From Piscinibacter defluvii (GTDB lineage Bacteria; Pseudomonadota; Gammaproteobacteria; Burkholderiales; Burkholderiaceae_C): a stretch of 64,000 nt of DNA. The notes under the pieces were generated by a model. It was not told the origin of the DNA, ran no database searches, and saw only the letters and a program-made list of their open reading frames with translations. Shown here one piece after another: positions 52,256 through 61,308 of this stretch. Position 1 is the stretch's first letter. Every line of letters begins with the position of its first letter. The DNA is taken from positions 248,001 to 312,000 of the forward strand of contig NZ_RCHJ01000003.1 in assembly GCF_004011805.1 (NCBI RefSeq), read 5' to 3'. A program made the translations under genes and the position numbers.

Positions 52256-53776
52256 ATGCCGACCTTGAAGGACCTGCTAGCCCATGGAACCGACGCCGAC
52301 GCGGCGATTTCCGCGCCGGGCCGCCCGCCGCTCACGCACGGCGGACTGCGTGCGCAGATCGGCGCCACGCTGGAGCGCCTGAACGCGCTGGGGCTGGGCC
52401 GCAACGACCGCGTCGCGATCGTGCTCGACAACGGCCCCGAGATGGCGAGCTGCTTCATCGCCTGCGCCAGCGGCGTGGCCAGCGCGCCGCTGAACCCGGC
52501 CTACCGCGCCGACGAGTTCGAGTTCTATCTCTCCGACCTGAACGCCAGGGCGCTGATCGTCGCGCGCGGCAGCAGTTCGCCGGCCATCGAGGTGGCGGCC
52601 AAGCTGGGCGTGCCGGTGCTCGACCTGGTGGTGGCCGAGGGCGCGCCGGCCGGTGCCTTCACGCTCGAACCGCGCACGGCGATCGCGGCCGCCGCCGCGG
52701 CCGCACCGGGCTATGCGCAGGAAGGCGACGTGTCGATGGTGCTGCACACCTCCGGCACCACCTCGCGCCCGAAGATCGTGCCGCTGTCGCAGGGCAACCT
52801 GGCCGCGTCGGCACGCCACATCGCCGCGACGCTGCAGTTCACGGCCCGGGACTGCGGCCTGAACATCATGCCGCTGTTCCACATCCACGGCCTGATCGCC
52901 GGGGTGCTGGCGCCGCTGACCGCGGGCTCGCAGGTGTTCTGCACGCCCGGCTTCAACGCGCTGAAGTTCTTCGGCTGGATGGACGAGGCCCGGCCCACCT
53001 GGTACACCGCCGTGCCGACCATGCACCAGACCATCCTGGCGCGCGCGGCGAAGAACGCCGACGTGATCGCGCGCCACCCGCTGCGCTTCATCCGCTCGTC
53101 CTCCTCGTCGATCCCGCCGCAGGTGATCCGCGAGCTCGAGGAGGTGTTCAAGGCGCCGCTGATCGAGGCCTACGGCATGACCGAGGCGACGCACCAGATG
53201 TGCTCCAACCCGTTGCCGCCGGCCGCGCGCAAGCCCGGCACGGTGGGGCGCGCAGCCGGGCCGGAGGTGGCCATCATGGCCGAGGACGGCAGCCTGTTGC
53301 CGGCCGGCGAGACCGGCGAGATCGTGATCCGCGGGCCCAACGTCACCGCCGGCTACGAGAGCAACCCCAAGGCCAATGCCGAGGCCTTCACCAACGGCTG
53401 GTTCCGCACCGGCGACCAGGGCGTGATGGACGCCGAGGGCTACGTCTCGATCACCGGCCGGCTCAAGGAGATCATCAACCGCGGCGGCGAGAAGATCAGC
53501 CCGCGCGAGGTCGACGAGATCCTGATGGACCACCCGGCCGTGGCGCAGGTGGTGTGCTTCGGCATGCCGCATCCGAAGCTCGGCGAGGAGGTGGCCGCCT
53601 GCGTGGTGCTGCGCGAGGGCGCGCAGGCCACCGAGCGCGAGCTGCAGGAGTTCGTCGGCCAGCGCGCGGCGGACTTCAAGGTGCCGAAGAAGATCCTGTT
53701 CATGCCCGAGATCCCCAAGGGCGCCACCGGCAAGCTGCAGCGCATCGGCCTGGCGGCCAAGCTGGGGCTGACCTGA
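52256..53776 (+). CDS. AMP-forming acyl-CoA ligase/synthetase
   Basis: 506-residue member of the AMP-binding superfamily. Core motif VLHTSGTTSRPKIVPL near 160-175, EAYGMTEATHQM near 300 and the hinge GRLKEIINRGGEKISP near 400, with a C-terminal Lys in PKGATGKLQR. Related to oxalate- and medium-chain-CoA ligases; the acid is not certain. It precedes TctCBA by 41 bp, so it probably activates the acid that the importer brings in. ATG 52256 has GAGGG before it; an in-frame ATG at 52223 is a weaker option. Confidence 0.86.
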   Translation: MPTLKDLLAHGTDADAAISAPGRPPLTHGGLRAQIGATLERLNALGLGRNDRVAIVLDNGPEMASCFIACASGVASAPLNPAYRADEFEFYLSDLNARALIVARGSSSPAIEVAAKLGVPVLDLVVAEGAPAGAFTLEPRTAIAAAAAAAPGYAQEGDVSMVLHTSGTTSRPKIVPLSQGNLAASARHIAATLQFTARDCGLNIMPLFHIHGLIAGVLAPLTAGSQVFCTPGFNALKFFGWMDEARPTWYTAVPTMHQTILARAAKNADVIARHPLRFIRSSSSSIPPQVIRELEEVFKAPLIEAYGMTEATHQMCSNPLPPAARKPGTVGRAAGPEVAIMAEDGSLLPAGETGEIVIRGPNVTAGYESNPKANAEAFTNGWFRTGDQGVMDAEGYVSITGRLKEIINRGGEKISPREVDEILMDHPAVAQVVCFGMPHPKLGEEVAACVVLREGAQATERELQEFVGQRAADFKVPKKILFMPEIPKGATGKLQRIGLAAKLGLT

Positions 53777-53817
53777 TTCCTCATCCACTGTTCATCGAGT
53801 CGACGAAAGGAGTTCGC

Positions 53818-54813
53818 ATGTCGTTGGGTCACCTCGCGCCGCGTCTGGCGGCGGCGCTGATCGCCTGTGCGTCCACGGCCGCCTTCGCCTGGGAGCCGGC
53901 CAAGCCGATCGAGTTCGTCGTGCCGGCCGGCACCGGCGGCGGTGCCGACCAGATGGCGCGCTTCATCCAGGGCGTGGTCGCGAAGAACAACCTCGCCAAG
54001 CAGCCCATCGTCGTGGTCAACAAGTCCGGCGGCGCGGGGGCCGAGGGCTTCCTCGACGTCAAGGGCGACAGCGGCAACCCGCACAAGATCATCATCACGC
54101 TGTCCAACCTGTTCACCACGCCGCTGGCCACCGGGGTGCCGTTCAACTGGCGCGACCTGACGCCGGTGCAGATGCTGGCGCTCGACCAGTTCGTGCTGTG
54201 GGTCAACGAGGAATCGCCGCACAAGACGGGCAAGGCCTGGTTCGAGGCGCTCAAGGCGGGCGCGCCCAGCAGCGTCAAGGTCGGCGGCACCGGCTCCAAG
54301 CAGGAAGACCAGATCATCACCGTGATGATCGAGAAGGCGGCCGGCAAGAAGATCACCTACATCCCGTTCAAGGGCGGCGGCGACGTGGCCGTGCAGCTGG
54401 TGGGCAAGCACATCGATGCCACCGTCAACAACCCGATCGAGGCCGAATCGCACTGGCGCGCCGGCAAGCTGCGCGCGTTGTGCGTGATGGACAAGCAGGC
54501 CATGCCCTACAAGGAGAAGGTCACCGCGACCCAGGCCTGGGCCGACCTGCCGACCTGCACCAGCGCCGGCGTGCCGGTGGAGTACCAGATGCTGCGCGGC
54601 GTCTTCATGCCGCCGGGGGTCACGCCGGACCAGGTGCAGTACTACCTCGACCTGTTCGCCAAGGTGCGCGCGCTGCCGGAGTGGAAGGACTTCATGGCCA
54701 AGGGCGCCTTCAACCAGACCGCGCTCACCGGGCAGGCCTACTTCGACTGGCTCGGCAAGGCCGAGCAGCAGCACCGCGTGCTGATGAAGGACGCCGGCTT
54801 CCTGGCGAACTGA
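53818..54813 (+). CDS. tctC: Tripartite tricarboxylate transporter binding protein (Bug/TctC family)
   Basis: 331-residue periplasmic receptor with signal peptide (cleaved after about 24, AFAW) and the Bug fold: PIEFVVPAGTGGGADQMARFI, VVVNKSGGAGAEGFLDV and PFKGGGDVAVQLVGKHIDA. These bind carboxylates such as tricarballylate or aromatic acids. AGGAG precedes the ATG. Four genes (tctC, tctB, tctA, panE-like) follow the ligase with gaps of 0-41 bases. Confidence 0.92.
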   Translation: MSLGHLAPRLAAALIACASTAAFAWEPAKPIEFVVPAGTGGGADQMARFIQGVVAKNNLAKQPIVVVNKSGGAGAEGFLDVKGDSGNPHKIIITLSNLFTTPLATGVPFNWRDLTPVQMLALDQFVLWVNEESPHKTGKAWFEALKAGAPSSVKVGGTGSKQEDQIITVMIEKAAGKKITYIPFKGGGDVAVQLVGKHIDATVNNPIEAESHWRAGKLRALCVMDKQAMPYKEKVTATQAWADLPTCTSAGVPVEYQMLRGVFMPPGVTPDQVQYYLDLFAKVRALPEWKDFMAKGAFNQTALTGQAYFDWLGKAEQQHRVLMKDAGFLAN

Positions 54814-54817
54814 GGTC

Positions 54818-55318
54818 ATGGACGCCGACCAGAAACCCGCCGGCCCCGGCCAGCGCGGGCCGGAGGCGGGCGTGGCCCTGTTCCTGGTGCTGCTGGGCGC
54901 GCTGGTGATCAAGGACAGCCTGCGCGTGGGCACCGGCTGGGCCGACGACGGCCCGCGCTCGGGCTACTTCCCCTTCTACATCGGGCTGCTGCTGATCGCC
55001 TCGTCGGGCTGGGTGCTGCTGCGCCAGCTCTGGCGCTGGAAGGCGCCGGACAAGCTGTTCGCCGAGCGCGCGCAGCTGTCCGGCGTGTTCGCGGTGCTGG
55101 TGCCGATGCTGGTGTACGTGGCGCTGATCGCCGGCATCGGCATCTACGTCTCGTCGGCGCTGCTGATCGGCTACTTCATGCGCCGCCACGGCCGCTACGC
55201 CTGGGCCGCCACGCTCGCGGTGGCCATCGGCGTGCCGCTGTTCTTCTGGGCGGTGTTCGAGCGCTGGTTCCTGGTGCTGCTGCCCAAGGGCCCGCTCGAG
55301 CGCCTGCTCGGGCTGTGA
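54818..55318 (+). CDS. tctB: Tripartite tricarboxylate transporter small permease (TctB)
   Basis: 166-residue membrane subunit with four hydrophobic segments (about 18-33, 50-72, 86-110, 118-150). Fits TctB in size and in the pattern GYFPFYIGLLLIASSGWVLL. It assembles with TctA; start codon lies only 4 bases after tctC. Confidence 0.9.
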   Translation: MDADQKPAGPGQRGPEAGVALFLVLLGALVIKDSLRVGTGWADDGPRSGYFPFYIGLLLIASSGWVLLRQLWRWKAPDKLFAERAQLSGVFAVLVPMLVYVALIAGIGIYVSSALLIGYFMRRHGRYAWAATLAVAIGVPLFFWAVFERWFLVLLPKGPLERLLGL

Positions 55319-55328
55319 GGGGGCGACG

Positions 55329-56843
55329 ATGGAAGAGATCGGCAACCTCCTGCACGGCTTCCAGGTCGCGCTGACGCTGCCCAACCTGGGCTTCATGCTC
55401 GTGGGCCTGCTGCTGGGCGTGCTGATCGGCGTGCTGCCGGGGCTGGGCGGCGCCAACGGCGTGGCCATCCTGCTGCCGCTGACCTTCAGCATGAACCCGA
55501 CGTCGGCCATCATCATGCTGTCGTGCATCTACTGGGGCGCGCTGTTCGGCGGGGCGATCACCTCGATCCTGTTCAACATCCCCGGGGAGCCCTGGTCGGT
55601 GGCGACCACCTTCGACGGCTACCCGATGGCCCAGCAGGGCAAGGCGGCGCAGGCGCTGACGGCCGCGTTCACCTCGTCCTTCGTCGGCGCGTTCTTCGCC
55701 GTCGTGCTGATCACCTTCCTGGCGCCCTGGCTGGCGAAGTTCGCCCTCAAGTTCGGGCCGGCCGAGTTCTTCGCGGTGCAGCTGCTGACCTTCTGCAGCT
55801 TCGTGGGCATGAGCAAGGAGCCGCCGGCCAAGACCATCGCGGCCATGATGCTCGGCTTCGCGCTCGCGGCCGTCGGGCTCGACTCGGTCACCGGCACGCT
55901 GCGCATGACCTTCGACGTGCCGCAGCTGCTCAAGGGCTTCGACTTCCTGATCGCGGTGATCGGCCTGTTCGGCATCGGCGAGATCCTGCTGACGATGGAG
56001 GAGGGCCTGGCCTTCAAGGGCAAGAGCGCGCGCATCAGCCCGAGGGTGGTGCTGCAGACCTGGGGCGAGCTGCTGCAGTACTGGAAGGTGTTCCTGCGCT
56101 CCACCGCGATCGGCTGCTGGATGGGCATCACCCCCGGCGGTGCGACGCCGGCCTCGTTCATGGGCTACGGCACGGCGCAGCGCTTCTCGAAGAACCCTCA
56201 AGCGTTCGGCAAGGGCGCGATCGAGGGCGTGGTCGCGCCCGAGACGGCGGCCCACGCGGCCGGCACCTCGGCGCTGCTGCCGATGCTGACGCTGGGCATT
56301 CCCGGCTCGCCGACCGCCGCGGTGCTGCTCGGTGGCCTGCTGATCTGGGGCCTGCAGCCCGGGCCGATGCTGTTCGTCGAGCAGAAGGACTTCGTCTGGG
56401 GCCTGATCGCCTCGATGTACCTGGGCAACCTGGTCGGCCTGCTGGTGGTGCTGACCACCGTGCCGTGGTGGGCGGCGCTGCTGCGCATCCCGTTCGCCGT
56501 CATCGCCCCGGTGATCATCATGATCTGCGCGATCGGCGCCTACACGGTGCACAGCTCGATGTTCGACGTGGTGCTGATGATGGTGTTCGGCGTGCTCGGC
56601 TACCTGTTCAAGAAGCTCAAGTACCCGCTCGCGCCGCTGGTGCTGGCGCTGGTGCTGGGCGACATGGCCGAGGCCAGCTTCCGCCAGGCGATGCTGCTGT
56701 CGCAGGGCAGCCTGGCGATCTTCTGGTCCAACGCGCTGGTCGGCACGATCACCGCGCTGGCGCTGGTGATGCTGGTGTCGCCGCTGTGGGGCATCGCCAA
56801 GAAGGTGGCCCGGCGGCGCGAGTACTCGGAGGCCAAGTCATGA
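55329..56843 (+). CDS. tctA: Tripartite tricarboxylate transporter large permease (TctA)
   Basis: 504-residue translocation channel with about 12 helices and the TctA signature GVLIGVLPGLGGANGVAILLP near 30 and GSPTAAVLLGGLLIWGLQPGP near 330. Forms with TctB and TctC a secondary, cation-coupled importer. Its stop overlaps the next start (ATGA). Confidence 0.94.
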   Translation: MEEIGNLLHGFQVALTLPNLGFMLVGLLLGVLIGVLPGLGGANGVAILLPLTFSMNPTSAIIMLSCIYWGALFGGAITSILFNIPGEPWSVATTFDGYPMAQQGKAAQALTAAFTSSFVGAFFAVVLITFLAPWLAKFALKFGPAEFFAVQLLTFCSFVGMSKEPPAKTIAAMMLGFALAAVGLDSVTGTLRMTFDVPQLLKGFDFLIAVIGLFGIGEILLTMEEGLAFKGKSARISPRVVLQTWGELLQYWKVFLRSTAIGCWMGITPGGATPASFMGYGTAQRFSKNPQAFGKGAIEGVVAPETAAHAAGTSALLPMLTLGIPGSPTAAVLLGGLLIWGLQPGPMLFVEQKDFVWGLIASMYLGNLVGLLVVLTTVPWWAALLRIPFAVIAPVIIMICAIGAYTVHSSMFDVVLMMVFGVLGYLFKKLKYPLAPLVLALVLGDMAEASFRQAMLLSQGSLAIFWSNALVGTITALALVMLVSPLWGIAKKVARRREYSEAKS

Positions 56844-57850
56844 GGTTCGCGGTGGTGGGCGCCGGGGCGATCGGCGGCTATCTGGGCGCGCGGCTCGCGC
56901 TGGCGGGCGAGGACGTCACCTTCATCGCGCGCAACCGCAACCTCGAGGCGATCAACGCGCGCGGCTTCCGCCTGATCGAGGAAGACGGCAGCGAGCGCCA
57001 CGCGAGCACGGTGCGCGCGGTGCAGCGCATGACCGAGGCCGGGCCGCAGGACGCCGTGCTGCTGACGCTCAAGGCGCACCAGGTGCGCGACGTGCTGCCC
57101 GACCTGCGCGCGCTGTTCGGCCCGCAGACCATGGTGGTGACGATGATCAACGGCATCCCGTGGTGGTACTTCCACAAGCTCGCCGGTCCTTACGAGGGGA
57201 GGCAGCTCGAGAGCGTGGACCCGGGCGGCGTCATCGCGCAGCACATCGAGCCCGAACGCATCGTCGGCAGCATCGTCTACCCGGCCAGCGAACTGCTCGA
57301 GCCCGGCGTGGTGAAGGTGATCGAGGGCAACCGCTTCTCGGTCGGCGAACTCGACGGGGCACGCAGCGAGCGCGTCGAGGCGCTCTCGCAGGCACTGATG
57401 AAGGCCGGCTTCAAGGCGCCGGTGGCGCGCGACATCCGCTCCGAGCTGTGGGTCAAGCTGTGGGGCAACCTGAGCTTCAACCCGATCTCGGCGCTGACGC
57501 ATGCGACGCTGGAGCAGATCTGCCGCTTCGGCCCGACCCGCGAGCTGGCCGCCGCGATGATGCGCGAGGCCCAGGCGGTGGCCGAGAAGCTCGGCGTGCG
57601 CTTCAAGATCACGCTCGAGCAGCGCATCGCCGGGGCCGAGGCCGTGGGCTCGCACAAGACCTCGATGCTGCAGGACGTGGAGCACGGCCGCGCGCTCGAG
57701 CTCGAGGCGCTGGTCGGCTCGGTGGTCGAGCTCGGCCGCATCTCCGAGACGCCGACCCCCACGATCCAGGCGATCTACGCAGCCACCAGCCTTCTGGCGC
57801 GCACCCTCGCCGAGCAGCGCGGGCGCCTCGCGGTGCAGGCTCAGCCGTAG
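56840..57850 (+). CDS. 2-dehydropantoate 2-reductase family protein (PanE-like)
   Basis: 336-residue NADPH-dependent reductase; ApbA/PanE N-domain GAGAIGGYLGARLA near 8, then a helical C-domain with catalytic Lys region ELWVKLWGNLSFNPISALT near 205. Because it is coupled to tctA and follows an acid-CoA ligase, it may reduce a 2-keto acid from the imported compound rather than serve pantothenate synthesis; the true reaction cannot be told. It overlaps the opposite-strand gene by 10 bases at its 3' end. Confidence 0.88.
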   Translation: MRFAVVGAGAIGGYLGARLALAGEDVTFIARNRNLEAINARGFRLIEEDGSERHASTVRAVQRMTEAGPQDAVLLTLKAHQVRDVLPDLRALFGPQTMVVTMINGIPWWYFHKLAGPYEGRQLESVDPGGVIAQHIEPERIVGSIVYPASELLEPGVVKVIEGNRFSVGELDGARSERVEALSQALMKAGFKAPVARDIRSELWVKLWGNLSFNPISALTHATLEQICRFGPTRELAAAMMREAQAVAEKLGVRFKITLEQRIAGAEAVGSHKTSMLQDVEHGRALELEALVGSVVELGRISETPTPTIQAIYAATSLLARTLAEQRGRLAVQAQP

Positions 57851-58605
57851 GTGTTGGCGAGCCGGCCGATGCCGTCGATTTCGACCTCGACGCTCGTGCC
57901 CGGCTTCATCGGCAGCACGCCCAGCGAGGTGCCGCACAGGATCACGTCGCCCGGCTCGAGCGTCATGTCCTGAGAGAGCCGCGAGACGAGTTCGTGCGGC
58001 CCGAAGATCATGTCGGAGAGCGTGTAGTTCTGGCGTTCGCGGCCGCCGATGAGCGTCTTCACGCTGGCGGTCACCGGGTCGAAGTCGGTCTCGATCACCG
58101 GGCCGAGCGGGGCGAAGCCGTCGAAGCCCTTGGCGCGGGTCCATTGGGCGAACGCGGGGTCGCGGTTCAGCAGTTCGAGCGCCGTCAGGTCGTTGGCGCA
58201 GGTGTAGCCGAAGATGTGGACCGCCGCCTGCTCGCGGGAAACGCCTTGGGTGCGCCGGCCGATCACGATCGCGAGCTCCCCCTCGTAGGCCACGCGTCCC
58301 ACCTCGGGCGCCACCGCGGCGATGGCCTGGCCGTGGGCGGCCAGTGCGTTGGGGGTCTTCAGGAAGTACAGCGGTTCGGCCGGCACCGCCCAGCCGTTCT
58401 TCTGTGCCGCGGCGTGGAAGTTGTTCCACAGCGCCAGCATCTTGCCGGGCCGGCAGGGCGGCAGCCATTGCGCGCCCTCGAGCGACACCGTCTCGCCGGT
58501 GGGGCGGGGTGCGTCGAACAGGTCACCCTCGTGCACGACGAGCCGGCCGTCCTCGAGCACGCCGAACCACTCGCGGCCGCCGACGCGGCAACGCATCCAC
58601 TTCAT
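57841..58605 (-). CDS. Fumarylacetoacetate hydrolase family protein
   Basis: 254-residue hydrolase/isomerase of the FAH fold. Metal-binding acidic residues in VAYEGELAIVIGRR near 105 and GYTCANDLTALELLNRD near 140, and GDVILCGTSLGVLPMKPG near 225. Members act on 2-hydroxyhepta-2,4-diene-1,7-dioate, acylpyruvates or oxaloacetate; the exact one is unclear. It converges on the panE-like gene with a 10-bp tail overlap. Confidence 0.87.
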   Translation of the reverse strand: MKWMRCRVGGREWFGVLEDGRLVVHEGDLFDAPRPTGETVSLEGAQWLPPCRPGKMLALWNNFHAAAQKNGWAVPAEPLYFLKTPNALAAHGQAIAAVAPEVGRVAYEGELAIVIGRRTQGVSREQAAVHIFGYTCANDLTALELLNRDPAFAQWTRAKGFDGFAPLGPVIETDFDPVTASVKTLIGGRERQNYTLSDMIFGPHELVSRLSQDMTLEPGDVILCGTSLGVLPMKPGTSVEVEIDGIGRLANTYG

Positions 58606-58609
58606 CGGA

Positions 58610-59071
58610 TCAGTCCTTCAGCAAGGCATTGACGGCGCGCCATTCGGCGTCGGTCACTGGCGTGATCGACAGGCGGTTGCCGGGGCGCAGCAGCAGCATC
58701 GCGGCGAGCTGCGGCAGCTCGCGCATGTGTTTGAGGTGCAGCAGCGGGGTCTTGCGGCGCAGCTTCACGTCGACGAGCAGCCAGCGCGGAGCCTCGCGGT
58801 TCGACTTCGCGTCGAAGTACGGGCTCTTCGGGTCGAACTGCGTCTCGTCGGGGTAGGGCGTGCTGGCCACCTCGGCCAGCCCGGCCACGCCGGGCTCGGG
58901 GCAGGACGAGTGGTAGAACAGCACGCCATCGCCGACGCGCATCTGGTCGCGCATGTAGTTGCGCGCCTGGTAGTTGCGCACGCCGAGCCAGGGCACCGTC
59001 TGCTTCGGTGCGGCCACGAGGTCGTCGATCGAGCACTCGGAGGGCTCGCTCTTCATCAGCCAGTAGGCCAT
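58610..59071 (-). CDS. EVE-domain protein
   Basis: 153-residue, full-length EVE domain (YTH/PUA-like fold) with YWLMKSEPSECSIDDL at the N-terminus, VRNYQARNYMRDQM near 45 and FYHSSCPEPGVAGLAEVAS near 65. These proteins are thought to read modified bases. ATG at 59071 is the start of homology. It sits after the 6S RNA gene, as in many betaproteobacteria. Confidence 0.92.
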   Translation of the reverse strand: MAYWLMKSEPSECSIDDLVAAPKQTVPWLGVRNYQARNYMRDQMRVGDGVLFYHSSCPEPGVAGLAEVASTPYPDETQFDPKSPYFDAKSNREAPRWLLVDVKLRRKTPLLHLKHMRELPQLAAMLLLRPGNRLSITPVTDAEWRAVNALLKD

Positions 59072-59104
59072 CGCGCGGGGAAGGGCGGACGAACGGAAGA
59101 AGGT

Positions 59105-59280
59105 GTCCGCCACGAACCGGGAGCCGCATTCCTGAACCCAGGGGATTCAGGTGGGCGAGGTCAGCGGGGCTTCGGGTTCATCTGACGCGAGACGATCACA
59201 CCTGCCGGGCGATGTTCCAAGCCCTTGCTCGTACGAGCATCGGTTCCAGGAAATATAAGACTCACGCGAACGCGACGGAC
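59105..59280 (-). ncRNA. ssrS: 6S RNA
   Basis: Between zapA and the EVE gene on the minus strand lies a 240-base gap without an open frame. Its 5' end GTCCGUCGCG (59280-59271) pairs over 10 bp, with two G-U pairs, with CGUGGCGGAC at 59114-59105. The span of 176 nt is the usual length. Internal features fit: an ATTTCCTGGAACCGATGC segment, a CCTGAATCCCCTGGGTTCAGG hairpin (given by its arms CCTGAAT and GTTCAGG) and a terminal stem broken by a central bulge. 6S binds the sigma-70 RNA polymerase and mimics an open promoter. Location after zapA is its conserved place. Ends are inferred from the stem, not mapped. Confidence 0.85.
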
Positions 59281-59286
59281 GAAACC

Positions 59287-59292
59287 ATTCTA
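59287..59292 (-). promoter_or_regulatory. ssrS: -10 box of the 6S RNA gene
   Basis: TAGAAT on the minus strand lies 6 bases before the first base of the inferred closing stem (59280), so it sets the transcription start where the stem requires it. No good -35 is seen at 17 bases; TTGCTC stands 22 bases upstream. Confidence 0.6.
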
Positions 59293-59311
59293 CGCGCCGG
59301 TCCGCGGCGCG

Positions 59312-59632
59312 CTAGAGCAATTGACCGTCGTTTGCCAAGGATTGGTCGATGCGGCGGATCAGCGACTCGACGTCGACCGCCTCGTCGGCGCCGGCCGCTG
59401 CGGTCGACGCCGGTACCGCTGCCGGGGACGCCGGTCGCTCGGCCAGCGCGAAAGCCAGGTTCAGCGCCGCCAGCACCGCGATGCGTTCGCGCGCCTTGAC
59501 CTTGCCCGCGTCGCGGATCGCGCTCATCTCGCGATCGACATTGCCGACCGCCTCGAGCAGCGACTGCTCGCCGCCTTCGGGGCAGCCGAGGATGTAGCTC
59601 TGCCCCATGATCGTGACTTCGATCTGCTTCAC
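59312..59632 (-). CDS. zapA: Cell division protein ZapA
   Basis: 106-residue protein that cross-links FtsZ filaments. N-terminal globular part (KQIEVTIMGQSYILGCPEGG) and C-terminal coiled coil. An Ala/Pro linker near 68-82 is longer than in E. coli. GTG start overlaps the upstream gene stop; GTGA coupling. Confidence 0.93.
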   Translation of the reverse strand: MKQIEVTIMGQSYILGCPEGGEQSLLEAVGNVDREMSAIRDAGKVKARERIAVLAALNLAFALAERPASPAAVPASTAAAGADEAVDVESLIRRIDQSLANDGQLL

Positions 59633-59850
59633 GCCCGGCCTCCGTCGCCCGCATCGCGTGTCTCGGCCGGCAGGCGTTCGAGCAGCGTGTCGATGCGCTG
59701 GCGTGCGGTGTTCAGGCGGCTGCGCAGCTGGTCGCGCTCCTGCGTGACCGCGGCGAGCTGCTGCTGCAGCAGGGCATGGGTGCGCTGCTGTTCCTGGTGG
59801 CGCAGCAGCAGGCGTTCGACCCGGTCCGCGAGTTCCTGGAGCTTGGACAT
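59629..59850 (-). CDS. ZapB-like coiled-coil protein (TIGR02449)
   Basis: 73-residue coiled coil (LQELADRVERLLLRHQEQQR then LLQQQLAAVTQERDQLRSRL) of the TIGR02449 family, which is regularly encoded just before zapA in gamma- and betaproteobacteria. It probably helps Z-ring assembly with ZapA. Translationally coupled by a 4-base overlap. Confidence 0.88.
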   Translation of the reverse strand: MSKLQELADRVERLLLRHQEQQRTHALLQQQLAAVTQERDQLRSRLNTARQRIDTLLERLPAETRDAGDGGRA

Positions 59851-59987
59851 GACGCGCAAGTGGAGGGCGTAGCGGTCATTGTAGGCGGCGGCCCCCCATC
59901 GGCCGATCCGTCGCAGCGGCGGGCCGTGCAGCGTGTCACGCGGCTGTCGCGCACCGGTCGGGCGCGGCCCGTGGCGGGAGGGGCCGC

Positions 59988-60596
59988 TCATGGCTTGTCG
60001 TCCGGCAGCGGCAAGGGCAGCGGCTGGGTCAGCAGGCGGTTCGGCGAACTCGGCTCCCACAGCGCCGCCGGTTCGGTGTCGATGGTGGCCGTGGCTGCGT
60101 GGAGCAGCGCCAGGCTGGCGCGGGAGCCGATCTGGCGCACCAGCTGCAGCTGGCGCTGCGTCCAGGTGACCGGCGCGCCGGTCTGCTCGCAGCTGAAGGT
60201 GCCGAACAGCACCCCGTTGATCGAGAAGCAGACGTCCAGCACCGAGTGGATGTCCTGCGGCTCGAGGTAGTCCTCCAGGAAGATGCGCGTGGTGGCGTGG
60301 TTGCGCGCGTCGGAGGCGATCACGCAGCCGTCGGCCAGCAGGGCGTCGAAGTACGGCCCGACGGCGGCGTTGAGCATGTCGGTGGCGGTCACCATGCCGC
60401 TGTAGCGCCGGTCGTACATCGCCAGGCAGCGCAGCGCCCGGCCCTCGGCGGTGTCGATGAAGATCCAGACGCCGGCGCGGGTGCAGCCGATCTGCGCCGC
60501 CAGCGCCTCGGTGAACTGTTCGAGGAAGCGTACCCGGTCGATCTCGCCGCGGTCGAGGCGGCCGCAGATTTCCTGGATGTCGTGCAAGTCGGGCAT
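59988..60596 (-). CDS. GAF-domain protein
   Basis: 202-residue cytoplasmic protein consisting of one GAF domain (about 20-170; FTEALAAQIGCTRAGVWIFI, SVLDVCFSINGVLFGTFSCE). No output domain follows, only a Pro/Leu-rich tail. May bind a small ligand or serve in trans. The ATG at 60596 opens the homology. Flanked by the zapB-like gene (137 bp gap with nothing recognisable) and nth. Confidence 0.8.
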   Translation of the reverse strand: MPDLHDIQEICGRLDRGEIDRVRFLEQFTEALAAQIGCTRAGVWIFIDTAEGRALRCLAMYDRRYSGMVTATDMLNAAVGPYFDALLADGCVIASDARNHATTRIFLEDYLEPQDIHSVLDVCFSINGVLFGTFSCEQTGAPVTWTQRQLQLVRQIGSRASLALLHAATATIDTEPAALWEPSSPNRLLTQPLPLPLPDDKP

Positions 60597-60669
60597 CGGC
60601 CGATTCTCTGGACCTGTCCCCGCGGCCGACACTGCAAGACCTTGCAGGTGTCCCGCGAACGAGGGGGGG

Positions 60670-61308
60670 TCAGACGGCGGGTCGGGTTCGGAACCAGTCG
60701 CACCAGCGGGCGACCGCACAGTCGCCGCAGCGCGGCGAACGCGCCGTGCAGACGTAGCGGCCGTGCAGGATCAGCCAGTGGTGCGCGTCTGCCAGGTAGG
60801 CCGCCGGCACACGCGCCAACAGGCGCTGCTCGACTTCCAGCGGATTGCGCCCCGGCGCCAGGCCGGTGCGGTTGGCGACCCGGAACACATGGGTGTCGAC
60901 CGCCAGCGTCGGCTCGCCGAAGGCCACGTTGAGCACCACGTTGGCGGTCTTGCGGCCGACGCCGGGCAGTGCCTCCAGCGCCGCGCGGTCGCGCGGCACC
61001 TCGCCGCCGTGGCGCTCGATCAGCAGGCGGCAGGTCTCGTGCAGGTTCTTCGCCTTGTTGCGGTACAGGCCGATCGTGCGGATCGCCTCGGTCAGGGCCG
61101 GCAGGCCGAGCGCGAGCATCTTCTGCGGCGAGTTGGCACGCGGAAACAGCCGGCGGGTCGCCTTGTTGACCCCGGCATCGGTGGCCTGGGCCGACAGCAG
61201 CACGGCGGCCAGCAGCTCGAACACGTTGGTGTATTCGAGCTCGCTGGCGGGCTGCGGGTTGGCGGCCTTGAGCGTGGCGAAGAAGGGTTCGATGGATTCA
61301 GGCTTCAT
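60670..61308 (-). CDS. nth: Endonuclease III
   Basis: 212-residue bifunctional DNA glycosylase/AP lyase for oxidised pyrimidines. Helix-hairpin-helix [13 protein letters not shown] with the catalytic Lys near 121, catalytic Asp in [12 protein letters not shown] near 139 and the C-terminal [4Fe-4S] loop C-x6-C-x2-C-x5-C ([17 protein letters not shown]). The ATG overlaps the rnfB stop (ATGA). Confidence 0.96.
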   Translation of the reverse strand: MKPESIEPFFATLKAANPQPASELEYTNVFELLAAVLLSAQATDAGVNKATRRLFPRANSPQKMLALGLPALTEAIRTIGLYRNKAKNLHETCRLLIERHGGEVPRDRAALEALPGVGRKTANVVLNVAFGEPTLAVDTHVFRVANRTGLAPGRNPLEVEQRLLARVPAAYLADAHHWLILHGRYVCTARSPRCGDCAVARWCDWFRTRPAV

